Shown here one piece after another: positions 43,975-52,943 of a stretch of 63,145 bases of DNA. Under the pieces are notes generated by a model. It had not been told where the DNA came from, made no database searches, and saw only the letters and a list, made by a program, of their open reading frames with translations. This DNA comes from Candidatus Sulfotelmatobacter sp. (GTDB taxonomy: Bacteria; Acidobacteriota; Terriglobia; Terriglobales; Acidobacteriaceae). The stretch spans positions 1 to 63,145 of the forward strand of contig JASHQM010000063.1 in the NCBI GenBank assembly GCA_030039165.1. The letters are read 5' to 3'. Each line of letters starts with the position of its first letter. The stretch's first letter is position 1. Made by a program: the position numbers and the translations under genes.

Positions 43975-44337
43975 GATACTTCTTCTCCAAATCGTTTTAT
44001 TGACTTGCGAGGCCAGACTTGGGCATGCACAGAACTACCCTGACGCGCGAGCGGGCACGTTTGGAGGGTTGGTGCTGCTGGTGGCTAAAGTGGCGGCACA
44101 ACAAGGCGACTCAATTTACAGTCCGTGCGACCGTTGCAAGCTGGGAGCACCAAAGGTCAATGCCTGAAATTGGTCGACCCAAAAACTCGATCGAGAATAC
44201 CAGAAAGAGCCTATGACTCAAAGGGGAAAATGACGCGATAGGCGGCCAAAGGTTGTAGGCCGGTCGGAAGCGGCTGCATTGTGATCTCAATCCTCGGCGC
44301 AAACCTGAAATCGCTTCAAAGCACAGCCCTCGTTTGA
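43975..44337. other. 363-base intergenic region, no gene or clear RNA seen
   Basis: It separates two minus-strand genes: the secreted Ig-like protein, which starts at 43974, and the hybrid kinase, which ends at 44338. The start-proximal end shows a purine-rich GGAGAAGAAG Shine-Dalgarno-like run. I looked for c-di-GMP riboswitch and other leader motifs and found none; no terminator hairpin for the upstream kinase is obvious. Confidence 0.4.
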
Positions 44338-46878
44338 TCACGACTGGCTGGCGGGCGCACCCAGCACTTCCCGGACCTTGCGGGCAAGGCTTTGCAGCGT
44401 GAAAGGTTTCTGCAAGAAGGCTCTCGGAACGTCGCCGGGGGCCGAACCCGCGAAAGCCTCTTCCGCATAACCAGAGAGGTAAAGAGATTTAATTGCCGGG
44501 CGCACGCCCAGAAGTTGCTGAACCAGTTCGTGGCCGCTCATGCCGGGCATGATCATGTCCGTGATGACCAGGTGAATGGTCTCGGGATGGCCGGCGGCCA
44601 CCGCCAGTCCGGCGTTGCCATTCTGCGCTTCCAACACGCGATAGCCGCGAGCTTCCAGTGTCTCGCGCACCAACTGACGCACGGAATCTTCATCCTCTAC
44701 CAGAAGAATGGTTTCCGAACCCCCGGCAGATGAAACCGAAGCCGGAATTGCATCCAGATCCTCGGAGGGTTCGTCGACTCGCGGCAGATAGATTGTAAAA
44801 ACGGTTCCGCGGCTGAGTTCGCTCTGCACGAAAATGTAGCCGCCGCTTTGTTTGATGATGCCGTAAACCGTTGAGAGTCCAAGCCCGGTACCCTTGCTTT
44901 TCTCTTTGGTCGTAAAGAACGGCTCGAAAATGCGTGCCTGGGTTTCGCGGTCCATGCCTTGGCCGTTGTCGCTGACCGAAATCATGATGTAGGAGCCTTG
45001 CTTGATGAATGTGTTTTCCGGTCTGTAGGAGCTATCCAGATCGACGCTGGCCGTTCGAATGCAGATTTTTCCGCCGTTCGGCATCGCATCTTTGGCATTG
45101 ACTACGAGATTCATTACGACCTGTTCGAGCTGGCCGGCATCGGCGCGGGTGCAGCCGAGGCCGGGGGCGAGGCTGGTTGTGAGTTCGATCTGCTCGCCGA
45201 TCAGCGGACGCAGCAACCGCTCCATGTCGGTGACGATCGCGTTTACATCAATGACCTTCAGCTCCAGAAGCTGTTTGCGGCTGAAGGCCAGCAGCTGACG
45301 GGTCAGCGTGGTTGCGCGATCGGAAGCCTGCTGAATGGCTTCCGCCTTGACGTACAGCGGATGCCCGGGGCTGAGGTGCGAAAGCAAGACTTCGGTGTAA
45401 CCGCTGACGACCATGAGCAGGTTATTGAAGTCGTGGGCGATGCCTCCGGCAAGGCGGCCGACGGCTTCCATTTTTTGCGATTGCCGGAACTGATCTTCGA
45501 GTACGCGCCGCTCGGTAATGTCTTCGGCGATGGCTTCGAGGACGTCGGAGGGTTCGTCGCCGCCGGCCACAGCCCGTCCGCTGATGCGCACGGTAATGAG
45601 GATGCCGTCTTTGCGCTTCCAGCGGACCTCAAAGCCATCCATGCGTCCGCTGCGACGGAATTCATCCACTAAGCGGGTGTATTCGGAGGAGTCGACGAAC
45701 ACGTCTTTCTGCGGATCGAGTGCAAGAATTTCCAGCGCGTCGTTGTATCCCAACATGCCGATCAGCGCCGGATTCACGTCGATGAAACGGCCGTCCAGGC
45801 TGGCGCGGTAAATTCCATAGACTGCGGTTTGCACCAAGGAGCGATAGCGCATTTCGGAGCGCCGCAGCGCCTGCTCATTGCGTTTGCGGTCGATGGCGGC
45901 GGCTAACTGTTGCGCCACCAGGCTCAGTACGTCTTTGTCCTGCTCGCGGAAATGTATGTCCGGCGAATAACTCCTCAGCGCCAGAGCGCCGAAGATATTG
46001 TGATTCACTTTCAGCGGAACCCCCAGCCACTGCATGGGAGGCGTACCGGAAATCTTCACTTCGCCACGTTTTTGCAAGGCCTGCACCAGCTCGGGGGTGC
46101 ACAGCAACGGCTCGCCAGTGAGCATTACGTATTCAGTGAGGCCGGACGCAGGTTTTCGGGGCGCGGGAGCGGCCTCCTTCTCGTCTACGAAATATGGAAA
46201 TGTCAACAGTTGAGATTCGGGATCGTGTATGGCGATGGAGAAGTTGCGGGCGCACATCAACTCATCCACAATACCGTGAATGGCCGCGAAGAACTGCTGA
46301 AGATCCTGCGCCGAACTGGCCTTTTCGGCGATGCGGTATAGCGCGGAGCTGAGAGCCTCAGCCCGCTTGCGTTCCGAGATATCGCGATAGACGGCATAAT
46401 ATGCGGCGATGCGCCCGTCGGCCATCAGCGGTGCGGAAGAAACCAGAACGTCGAGCAGGCTGCCATCTTTCGAGCGCCGCTGGGTCTCCAGTGTAATGGG
46501 TTCACCGCGCTGTAGGCATTGCGCAATCCATTTTGCTTCGGCTGCGCGATCCGCGGGGAAAACCAGTTCGTCGATGGGTTTGCTCTTGGCCTCATCGGCC
46601 GAGAAGCCGAACAGGGTCTCGAATTCCTTGTTGACGCACAGCGCCCGAAATTCTGCGTCGGTAACGATGAGAGGATCGGGTGAATTCTGGAAAATCTGCT
46701 CAAAATATTGCAGGCGAATGCGGGGGTCATGCGGGTCGGCGAAAGTGGAGGCTTGTGCTTGATCGCGCCCGCCAGCAGGCAGGAATGAAGGCGGGGCTCC
46801 GCGCTCAAGCGCCTGACGCAAGCGTTTGGCGCGCACGAGTTCGGTTGACTGCGACGGACGGGTGACACGATCACCCAT
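44338..46878 (-). CDS. Hybrid sensor histidine kinase (PAS-GAF-PAS-HisKA-HATPase-REC)
   Basis: 846 residues, soluble. PAS 1 about 55-170 (YFEQIFQNSPDPLIVTDAEFRALCVNKEFETLFGFSADEAKSKPI), GAF-like about 190-335 (LYRIAEKASSAQDLQQFFAAIHGIVDELM...), PAS 2 about 345-460 (RYRSLVQTAVYGIYRASLDGRFIDVNPALIGMLGYNDAL), HisKA with the phospho-His block AGGIAHDFNNLLMVVSGYTEVLL, HATPase (QVVMNLVVNAKDAMPNGG; GTGLGLSTVYGIIKQSGG) and a C-terminal receiver domain (ILLVEDEDSVRQLV... ITDMIMPGMSGHELVQQL). It senses an unknown cytoplasmic signal. It has an unpaired position: no cognate output regulator is adjacent, although PilZ and PstS-like genes follow on the same strand upstream of it. Confidence 0.95.
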   Translation of the reverse strand: MGDRVTRPSQSTELVRAKRLRQALERGAPPSFLPAGGRDQAQASTFADPHDPRIRLQYFEQIFQNSPDPLIVTDAEFRALCVNKEFETLFGFSADEAKSKPIDELVFPADRAAEAKWIAQCLQRGEPITLETQRRSKDGSLLDVLVSSAPLMADGRIAAYYAVYRDISERKRAEALSSALYRIAEKASSAQDLQQFFAAIHGIVDELMCARNFSIAIHDPESQLLTFPYFVDEKEAAPAPRKPASGLTEYVMLTGEPLLCTPELVQALQKRGEVKISGTPPMQWLGVPLKVNHNIFGALALRSYSPDIHFREQDKDVLSLVAQQLAAAIDRKRNEQALRRSEMRYRSLVQTAVYGIYRASLDGRFIDVNPALIGMLGYNDALEILALDPQKDVFVDSSEYTRLVDEFRRSGRMDGFEVRWKRKDGILITVRISGRAVAGGDEPSDVLEAIAEDITERRVLEDQFRQSQKMEAVGRLAGGIAHDFNNLLMVVSGYTEVLLSHLSPGHPLYVKAEAIQQASDRATTLTRQLLAFSRKQLLELKVIDVNAIVTDMERLLRPLIGEQIELTTSLAPGLGCTRADAGQLEQVVMNLVVNAKDAMPNGGKICIRTASVDLDSSYRPENTFIKQGSYIMISVSDNGQGMDRETQARIFEPFFTTKEKSKGTGLGLSTVYGIIKQSGGYIFVQSELSRGTVFTIYLPRVDEPSEDLDAIPASVSSAGGSETILLVEDEDSVRQLVRETLEARGYRVLEAQNGNAGLAVAAGHPETIHLVITDMIMPGMSGHELVQQLLGVRPAIKSLYLSGYAEEAFAGSAPGDVPRAFLQKPFTLQSLARKVREVLGAPASQS

Positions 46879-46939
46879 GCGGAAAGCTCCCCCCTCAGAA
46901 GCTCAGCCCAAGTGGCGATGGTAGAACGCGCAACGAGGC

Positions 46940-47077
46940 AGTCGAAAGTTACAGAAGTAATTGAGGGCGATTGAGTAATTGGGAAATCGGGTGATTGAGC
47001 AATTGAGCGTCGAGGTGCGGCCGGGTGCGAACCTTTCAAATTTCCAGTGATTAAATTCCTCAATCACTCAATTGTTT
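46940..47077. repeat. Short-word inverted repeat between the PilZ and kinase genes
   Basis: Left words attgagtaattgggaaatcgg and gggtgattgagcaattgag (about 46972-47010) and right words ctcaatcactcaattg (about 47062-47077) are inverse variants of one another around a unique centre. The segment gggtgattgagcaa is identical at 6811-6824 in the fdn operon, so this is the second copy of that family. Confidence 0.68.
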
Positions 47078-47449
47078 TCAGCCTTTGCTGGCGGCCAGCA
47101 TGTCGCAGACGCGTCGCACCATGTCTCGCTGGGCTTCGCTGAGGGTCAAGAACTCAAAGCCGTAGCGCAGGCCCTGGCGGTAACGCACGATCGCGCGCAC
47201 CTTCAACGGATAGGGGCTAAGAGGCAGAGGGATCTCCATGGAGACGATTTCGCCGGTTTCGAGATCGCCGGTGAGAGTGGCGCCGATACCGTCCTGCCCC
47301 AGTTCGGTCGAGCGTCCCCAGCAATTACGGAATTCTCCATCCTGAAACATGCGTACATGAAGGCGCGCGTCGATGGCGAAACGGGGATACCGGCGCTGGC
47401 GGGCCCCCTGGCGTGCGGGTGAAACGGGTTTTTTCGCGGGAGCTGCCAT
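47078..47449 (-). CDS. PilZ-domain protein with degenerate motif
   Basis: 123 residues from ATG 47449. The PilZ beta-barrel starts RQRRYPRFAIDARLHVRM (the R-x-x-x-R region) and continues with STELGQDGIGATLTGDLETGEIVSMEIPLPLSPYPLKVRAIVRYRQGLRYGFEFLTLSEAQRDMV. The second c-di-GMP motif, normally D/N-x-S-x-x-G, reads TELGQDGIG, so the Ser is replaced and c-di-GMP binding is uncertain. It could still act as a protein-interaction module. It lies between a PstS-like gene and the hybrid kinase on one strand, and is part of the signalling region. Confidence 0.85.
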   Translation of the reverse strand: MAAPAKKPVSPARQGARQRRYPRFAIDARLHVRMFQDGEFRNCWGRSTELGQDGIGATLTGDLETGEIVSMEIPLPLSPYPLKVRAIVRYRQGLRYGFEFLTLSEAQRDMVRRVCDMLAASKG

Positions 47450-47501
47450 GTTGGTCGTTAGTCGTTGGTCGTGCGCGGTCCGGGTGAGGGCCCACGCGAA
47501 T

Positions 47502-47972
47502 TTAGTTCCCATGCAGTAAATATCCCGGCTCGAACGGGCCTTTGCCGGCGATCTTAATCACTGCCACGCTGCTGTTGATGGAATACACGTCGACCAACCC
47601 GATTGCTCCCGGCAGAGACGCCACTCTGTTGATCAGATCTTCGTCGCTGGTGGCGATAATGATCGCCGGGTGGTTGCCGCGTCCATGGTTGGCGGTAACG
47701 ATCAGGCCAGTGACTTCACTCTCTGACATGCCGTAGATCTTTTCCAGCACGATCCTCATCTCGGGCACGGAAGGCGCGCGCATAACAAATGTGACCGGCT
47801 TGCCATCCGGCCAGCGGTTCACTTCTCCCTTGCAAAATCTGGCCAGGTCGGGAACCGTCATCGCGTTCACCGTGTTCGATTTATTGGCCACCAGCGCGAG
47901 GTCTCTCGCCGCCGCCAGTGAGACGCAACTGGCCACGAGAATGAGTACAAACAGAAGTCTTCGAGGGTACAC
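47502..47972 (-). CDS. Periplasmic PstS-like substrate-binding protein (short form)
   Basis: 156 residues from GTG 47972, preceded by GGAGA at a seven-base spacing; this gives the signal peptide VYPRRLLFVLILVASCVSLAAARDL. A PBP-like domain with the T/S-x-x-D-L-x-x-x-C/F-K-G-E pattern (MTVPDLARFCKGEVNRWPDGKPVTFVMRAP) and VASLPGAIGLVDVYSINSSVAVIKI resembles the phosphate-binding PstS family, but is only about half its length. A longer in-frame start (ATG 48026) also exists but puts 18 residues before the signal. Ligand unknown. Confidence 0.75.
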   Translation of the reverse strand: MYPRRLLFVLILVASCVSLAAARDLALVANKSNTVNAMTVPDLARFCKGEVNRWPDGKPVTFVMRAPSVPEMRIVLEKIYGMSESEVTGLIVTANHGRGNHPAIIIATSDEDLINRVASLPGAIGLVDVYSINSSVAVIKIAGKGPFEPGYLLHGN

Positions 47973-48079
47973 TCTTGTCTCCGCCTGTGCAGGACTCTCT
48001 AAGCATTGTGCGGGAGGCCTGGTCATCCGCAAAAGGTAACCAAGGTCACGCGACGCCGGAGATAGAAGCGCAAAGAAAA

Positions 48080-48103
48080 AAGGCGCGGCCGAAGCCGCGC
48101 CTT
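48080..48103 (-). terminator. Rho-independent terminator after the low-complexity lipoprotein gene
   Basis: A perfect 10-bp stem, AAGGCGCGGC/GCCGCGCCTT, with a CGAA tetraloop; on the minus strand it is followed by TTTTTCTTTG. It is 16 bases downstream of the stop at 48120. Confidence 0.82.
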
Positions 48104-48119
48104 AGGGAGAGTGCGCGTC

Positions 48120-49766
48120 TTATTTCGAAGTCTGCCTCTTTTGCTTGGCCGCGTGCGCGTGGAATATGGCCGGGGGCACAAACATTCTGTGCGTCTTGGC
48201 GACCGAGGACGACGTTGCAGAGGCGTTCTGCTGGACGAAGACGCCAGAGGAAACTTGCCCGTCATCCGATTCGATGAACGGGAAAGTGGTGCCGTCGACT
48301 GTGTAGGCGGTCAGGCCGACGCCGCCATTCGTGGTGTTGGCGTAGTAGACGACGCCCAGGCGGCCAGTGCTATCGGGGCCGCTGTATTGGCCGCAGAGCG
48401 CCTGGCCGACCGCGGTAACGCCGCTGGTGGAGTTCTCGTCCGTGACTCCTGTTAAGGTGTCGCTGCTGTAACTGGTACCGCTGGACGCAGTACACGATGT
48501 GCCGCTGGCGGCGGACGCAAATTCGGCGATGTCATCAATCTCGCTAGCGCTTCCGGTCGATGACCCAAGGTTAAGCCCGCTGAGGTTCAGCCCGTAGCCT
48601 TGCGAAGCCGCAAAGGTCGCGCCGGCGGTTTGGGCATAAGCGGCGCCTGAGGTGATTCCCCCGCCGTCGGTTTCCATTAGAAGTACTCCACCGCTGGAGG
48701 GATATGCGACAAATGTGGTTACTGTGGCCGGGAGAAATCCCGAAAGGCTCACGCTAAAGCGGCCAGCCGTCCCTGTGCCGTAGGTGCCAGTGAATGTTTC
48801 CGGGACGGTGGAAACGTTGCCGCCGTTGTTGTAGTCCTCGGACGATGCATTGGTGATGTCGCCCCCGCTGGTGACCATAATGCCCCCTGCCGCAAATGGC
48901 GCTTCGCTTGAGAGATCACCTGCCAGAGTGAAGACTAGATTTCCGGTCGGCATGGTCGTAGATTCAGTAAAAGCATCTCCCACAAGAGTTGCGATGGAAT
49001 CCACCTCGATGAACTTCAAATCGCTGGAGTCGATCGGGAACACATCGAAAGTAAGAGTCCCGAACGTGGAGCTCGTCGCCAGGGTGGTTGCAGTACCCTC
49101 CGCTGAAATGGTGCCCGAAAGTGGGTAACCGGCATTGCTGTTAGTGATCGCCTCGGAGTTCGCGTTGAAGTCCTCGAGGCCAGTCGCCGTCGTGCCCGAT
49201 AGCGTAAAGTTGCCAGCGGTCGCGAAGGGCTCGCCGTTGAATGTGGCGCCAGAGAAGCTAAACGCGTAAGAGCCGGCGGGCGTAACCCCGGCAGTCTGGA
49301 CGTCGAGAGTTCCGCTGCCTGTAGCGTTGGAGTCGAACTCGGTAACAAGTCCATGGAAACTGTTTTGCAGGACGAAATCAAAAGTGAGGTTTTGGTCGAA
49401 TGGATTGCCGCTAAAGTTGATGGTGAAAGTTCCACGTCCGTCTTGCCCGACGCTGTAAGAACCGCCGCTGTTAACGGGCGCCGCAATTATCGCCGAGGTG
49501 AGCGCCGTGTCATTCATGTCAAGCGTGCCACCGGAAATGCCCCCGCTCCCATTGGCATCGATGGTCCCGACCACTGCATATGGGTCGCCACTGTCATCGG
49601 TGCCCGAAACAGAAAAGACGTATGTGCCGTTCAGATTCCCGTTGCCGAATGCGCCGCTCGGTGGCGCGACTCCCTGGGTTACTGTGGGACCGTTATTGCC
49701 GCAGGCGGCTAAAAAAATCAATGTGCTGAGCGAGAGAACCAGGACAACTGCGTTGCGCGCTGACAT
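48120..49766 (-). CDS. Large low-complexity lipoprotein, Ser/Thr/Gly-rich
   Basis: 548 residues from ATG 49766 after AGGGGGAAG. The signal ends in a lipobox, LSLSTLIFLAACGNNGP, so it is a lipoprotein. The remainder is Gly-, Ser- and Thr-rich beta-strand sequence with repeated units such as NLNGTYVFSVSGTDDSG, PAGSYAFSFSGATFNG and GNLVFTLAGDLSSEA, spaced by about 120 residues. This family is widespread in acidobacteria and is not functionally assigned. It may coat the cell. Terminated at 48080. Confidence 0.82.
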   Translation of the reverse strand: MSARNAVVLVLSLSTLIFLAACGNNGPTVTQGVAPPSGAFGNGNLNGTYVFSVSGTDDSGDPYAVVGTIDANGSGGISGGTLDMNDTALTSAIIAAPVNSGGSYSVGQDGRGTFTINFSGNPFDQNLTFDFVLQNSFHGLVTEFDSNATGSGTLDVQTAGVTPAGSYAFSFSGATFNGEPFATAGNFTLSGTTATGLEDFNANSEAITNSNAGYPLSGTISAEGTATTLATSSTFGTLTFDVFPIDSSDLKFIEVDSIATLVGDAFTESTTMPTGNLVFTLAGDLSSEAPFAAGGIMVTSGGDITNASSEDYNNGGNVSTVPETFTGTYGTGTAGRFSVSLSGFLPATVTTFVAYPSSGGVLLMETDGGGITSGAAYAQTAGATFAASQGYGLNLSGLNLGSSTGSASEIDDIAEFASAASGTSCTASSGTSYSSDTLTGVTDENSTSGVTAVGQALCGQYSGPDSTGRLGVVYYANTTNGGVGLTAYTVDGTTFPFIESDDGQVSSGVFVQQNASATSSSVAKTHRMFVPPAIFHAHAAKQKRQTSK

Positions 49767-50134
49767 AAACTTCCCCCTGAGAGTGGAGATGGCCACGTTG
49801 TTTATTTTGAGGTTAGCACAATAATTATCTGATGCACGTAACCCGAATCACGCACGTAAGTAGCGGTCTATACATATTTTTACAATTCTTTCTTATTCCC
49901 CTCTGCCAGTTCCGTAACGCTGTGCGTTCCAACGGTAGTAGTTCGAGCGGGCCAAATAATGCGTTGTGGTAAAACTGGCTTGCGAGGTTGCGGATTGTGA
50001 ATAGGACCAATGGATCCCTTCGGCTGTTGCCTCAGGGCAGGCTGGTTCGGCAGACCAAGAGTACGCGCGTCGAATGGGGTAACACTTGGCATTCGCGACG
50101 CGTCGCCTCCGCTCGGGATGACAACTCCGCGTGG
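49767..50134. other. Divergent intergenic region containing an interspersed repeat
   Basis: The left part up to about 49990 should contain the promoter of the minus-strand lipoprotein and shows an AT-rich stretch (atacatatttttacaattctttcttatt, about 49869-49896). From about 50008 a decayed copy of the tcatcctgag-type repeat occurs (ggatcccttcggctgttgcctcaggg; gcctccgctcgggatgacaac at 50105-50125), ending ten bases before the ATG of the next gene. Confidence 0.5.
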
Positions 50135-50857
50135 ATGGATAGACGGCCGATCGTGGGTGCAGTAGTATTTTTCATCGCAGCGTTTGCGCTGGCATTTCAG
50201 TTTGCGGCCTGGGCGCAGGACGCGAGTGCGGCCGATCAGGGCACGACAGAGGAAGGTCCAGGGCTGACGATTGAACCCACGGAGTTGCCGGTTACTTATC
50301 CGCACGGGCCCTATGACGTGGTATTTCACGGGCGGGGGAATTACGTCCCGACACTGCACTGGAGCGTGGAATCGGGCAAGCTGCCGCCGGGCATCACACT
50401 CGATGAAAATGGGGCATTGCGTGGCGCAGCAGAGCGCGGCGGCGAATTTCAATTTGTGATTGCCGTACACGACAGCGGCAAGCCGGAACAAGCGGTACAC
50501 AAAAGCTTCACACTGAAAGTGGTCGAGGCTCTCACCGTGGCCTGGAAGGTTCCGGCGCATGTAGATGCCAACCGCATCGAAGGCAGTGTGGAAGTCTCCA
50601 ATACTACCGCCGAGGACATGGATTTTACATTCGACGTGAAAGCGGTCGCCGAAAATGGTCGCGCCACGGAAATCGGCTACCAGCATTTTCCTCTAAAGAG
50701 GGGAACGACTGGCATGGCGCTGCCGTTTGGCGACACCCTGCCCTCCGGTGCATACATGGTTTATGTCGATGTGAATGGAGAAGTCGCGCGCTGGAATGCG
50801 ATCTACAAGCAGGAGATGCACACGCCGCGAAGGTTGCACGTGACGGTCGGGCCGTGA
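50135..50857 (+). CDS. Exported Ig-like domain protein
   Basis: 240 residues from ATG 50135 (MDRRPIVGAVVFFIAAFALAFQFAAWAQ = signal peptide). A putative Ig/cadherin-like domain (about 40-130; PTELPVTYPHGPYDVVFHGRGNYVPTLHWSVESGKLPPGITLDENGALRGAAERGGEFQFVIAVHDSGKP) is followed by a second beta domain (about 130-235; AWKVPAHVDANRIEGSVEVSNTTAEDMDFTFDVKAVAENG). The 'LPPGITLDENGALRG' pattern is the He_PIG-type putative Ig domain. Function unknown. The promoter region overlaps a repeat copy, so the longer upstream frame is not used. Confidence 0.78.
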   Translation: MDRRPIVGAVVFFIAAFALAFQFAAWAQDASAADQGTTEEGPGLTIEPTELPVTYPHGPYDVVFHGRGNYVPTLHWSVESGKLPPGITLDENGALRGAAERGGEFQFVIAVHDSGKPEQAVHKSFTLKVVEALTVAWKVPAHVDANRIEGSVEVSNTTAEDMDFTFDVKAVAENGRATEIGYQHFPLKRGTTGMALPFGDTLPSGAYMVYVDVNGEVARWNAIYKQEMHTPRRLHVTVGP

Positions 50858-50884
50858 GGGACATGGTGCTGCGGAATCATTCCG

Positions 50885-50993
50885 AAACCCCGCGAATTTT
50901 ACTGGTGGGGCGAGGAATTTCACTCCCGGGATGGCCGTTGTTGTTCGAGATCCTTTGCTGCGCCTGGAAAACGGGCTCCGCTCAGGATGACGC
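50885..50993 (+). repeat. Two adjacent repeat elements downstream of the Ig-like gene
   Basis: At 50901-50934 is the gggggcgaggaa-type unit also found at 36446-36478, and at 50946-50993 a copy of the tcatcctgag-type repeat (cgagatcctttgctgcgcc ... ggctccgctcaggatgacgc) that matches the insert inside the MBL gene over most of its length, in opposite orientation. Confidence 0.65.
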
Positions 50994-51123
50994 ATAACAA
51001 ACAAGTGGCTCACAAATTTCGACCGGACCCTCTACCGGTACGGTGGTCACATTGACTTATATTCGCAGTTTCTGAAAAACTGAGCGTTGCAGTCGGTTGT
51101 TTTTGCGGTTTTTGCGATCTGGA

Positions 51124-51534
51124 ATGGAAGTATTGCTCAATCTCGCCTGGATACTGCTGGTGCTTCCGGCGTGCTGGTTGTGGCGGCGAAGCGCAGCTTC
51201 GCGCCAGCGGCGGGGTGTAAGTTCGCTGCAATGCCTTCTGGCGCTGGCATCCATTCTGGTTCTGCTTTTTCCCGTAATCTCCGCTTCTGACGATCTCCAT
51301 GCCATGCGCGCCGAAATGGAAGACTCTTCCATCAGCAAGCGCGCCGTGCGGCAGGCGGGAAGCGATCGACACTCAGCGAGTCGCGTGCAAGGGCATCCGG
51401 CGCTTATGACAGCGACACCCGTGCTGCCTGCTCCGGAAGTTCGAGTTTTCGAGCTGCCCCATTTCGCCGAATTGCCCATAGCGCGCCCCTTGGTTTCTCG
51501 GAGCTGCCGCGCACCTCCTTCCCTTCTCACCTAG
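51124..51534 (+). CDS. Small membrane protein preceding the metal efflux operon
   Basis: 136 residues from ATG 51124. Two membrane helices (LNLAWILLVLPACWLW; LQCLLALASILVLLFPVISASDD) precede a soluble tail DDLHAMRAEMEDSSISKRAVRQAGSDRHSA. Located 113 bases before the tolC gene and reading in the same direction, so it may be the first gene of the efflux operon. Sequences of this two-helix type with a DDLHAM-like tail are found next to RND metal efflux genes in acidobacteria as far as I recall; no function is established. Alternatively it is a regulator or metal-binding accessory protein. Confidence 0.65.
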   Translation: MEVLLNLAWILLVLPACWLWRRSAASRQRRGVSSLQCLLALASILVLLFPVISASDDLHAMRAEMEDSSISKRAVRQAGSDRHSASRVQGHPALMTATPVLPAPEVRVFELPHFAELPIARPLVSRSCRAPPSLLT

Positions 51535-51647
51535 TCCGCGAAGTATCCGTCTCATTTCATTTCCCTGATCGTGCATCGTTTCCGCCCGCTAGATTGGCGA
51601 ATACGATTGCCTGACTGTATGGGCATGCTTGGATTTGGAGTTTGTTG

Positions 51648-52943
51648 ATGCGAAACAGATTATCGTCATGTTTCGGTGTTTGGATTGTGCTCAGCGTGGC
51701 GGCGGCCTACGCCGCAGCGCAGGCCGCGCAACCGCCCTCGCCCCGGGTTTGGACCTGGCAAGAATTAAGAGACCGCTTGGAACTGGATAATCCCACGCTG
51801 CTGGCAGATAAGATCAATATCGATGAATCCAAGGCAGAGGAGATTACCGCTTTTCTGCGGCCAAATCCGAGCTTTAATCTTACCGTCGATGGAACGCAGA
51901 TCGCGCCGCATGACGGCGTCTGGAGGCCGTTTGCAGGAACGTTCGAAGTACCCGGTGTGAGCTACTTGCACGAGCGGCGGCACAAGCGCGAGCTTCGCCT
52001 GGAGAGCCAGAAGAGAGCGACGTCGATCGCCATCTTCAGCCACGACGACCTGAACCGAACAACCCTTTTCGGCTTGCGAAGTGCATTCGTATCGACGCTG
52101 CAAGCCAAAGCCACGCTGCAGTTGGCCAAAGATGATCTGGTCTATTGGGACCGCGTGCTCGGCATCAGCCGCGACCGCTTCACCGCGGGCGACATCGCGC
52201 AGATCGACCTCGACCGACTGGAGTTACAACGAGTGCAGTATGAGGCGGATGTGCAGACGGCGGAGGTGAACTTGCGGACGGCCAAGATCGAACTGCTTAC
52301 CATGCTGAACGACCGTACTCCGATTGAGCAGTTCGATGTCGCCGGAATGTTCGATTTCGAGGACCAGCTTGCGCCGCGCGAGGACTTTCGAACAATCGCC
52401 ATGGACACGCGCCCTGATCTGAAGGCTGCAGTCGAGGCGGTCGAGAAGGCCCAAACCGATCACAAGCTGGCAGTGGCCAACGGCTCGACCGACCCGACCC
52501 TGAGCGCGTGGTACACGCATAACGCTTCGACCAATAATCCATTTGCCTATGACACGTTGGGGGTGAGCGTCAGCGTTCCGCTGCGCATCTTCGACCGCAA
52601 TCAAGGTGAGAAGTTGCGCACGCAGCTCGACATCACGCGAAATGAAAAATTGCGGGATGCGGCGGAGGCACAGGTGCTCAGCGACGTAGACACCGGCTAC
52701 GCTACGGTGGAGAGCAATCTGGTTCTGCTACGCCCCTACAAACAGAAATACCTGGCGCAGGCGCTGCGAGTGCGAGACACCATGTTCTTTTCGTACCAGC
52801 ATGGTGGCGCTTCCCTGCTGGATTTCCTCAGCGCGGAGAGCGATTACCGCGCCGTGGAGTTGAGCTACATAAATCTCGTCGGAGCCTATCTGTCCGCCGC
52901 AGCCCAGCTGAACGAGGCCGTGGGGCGGGAGGTGATTCAATGA
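51648..52943 (+). CDS. TolC-family outer-membrane factor of a metal efflux RND system
   Basis: 431 residues from ATG 51648 with GGAG seven bases upstream; it starts with the signal peptide MRNRLSSCFGVWIVLSVAAAYAAAQ. Two TolC/OEP helical repeats (about 40-220 and 240-425) contain WTWQELRDRLELDNPTLLADKINIDESKAE and TLQLAKDDLVYWDRVLGISRDRFTAGDIAQIDLDRLELQRVQYEADVQTAEVNLRTAK. It forms the outer-membrane channel for the adaptor and pump encoded downstream. The stop overlaps the adaptor ATG by 4 bases (ATGA). Confidence 0.92.
   Translation: MRNRLSSCFGVWIVLSVAAAYAAAQAAQPPSPRVWTWQELRDRLELDNPTLLADKINIDESKAEEITAFLRPNPSFNLTVDGTQIAPHDGVWRPFAGTFEVPGVSYLHERRHKRELRLESQKRATSIAIFSHDDLNRTTLFGLRSAFVSTLQAKATLQLAKDDLVYWDRVLGISRDRFTAGDIAQIDLDRLELQRVQYEADVQTAEVNLRTAKIELLTMLNDRTPIEQFDVAGMFDFEDQLAPREDFRTIAMDTRPDLKAAVEAVEKAQTDHKLAVANGSTDPTLSAWYTHNASTNNPFAYDTLGVSVSVPLRIFDRNQGEKLRTQLDITRNEKLRDAAEAQVLSDVDTGYATVESNLVLLRPYKQKYLAQALRVRDTMFFSYQHGGASLLDFLSAESDYRAVELSYINLVGAYLSAAAQLNEAVGREVIQ

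Noticed and set aside
43975..44337. A c-di-GMP riboswitch or other leader RNA upstream of the secreted Ig-like gene
   Set aside because: I compared remembered GEMM core words and found no match.
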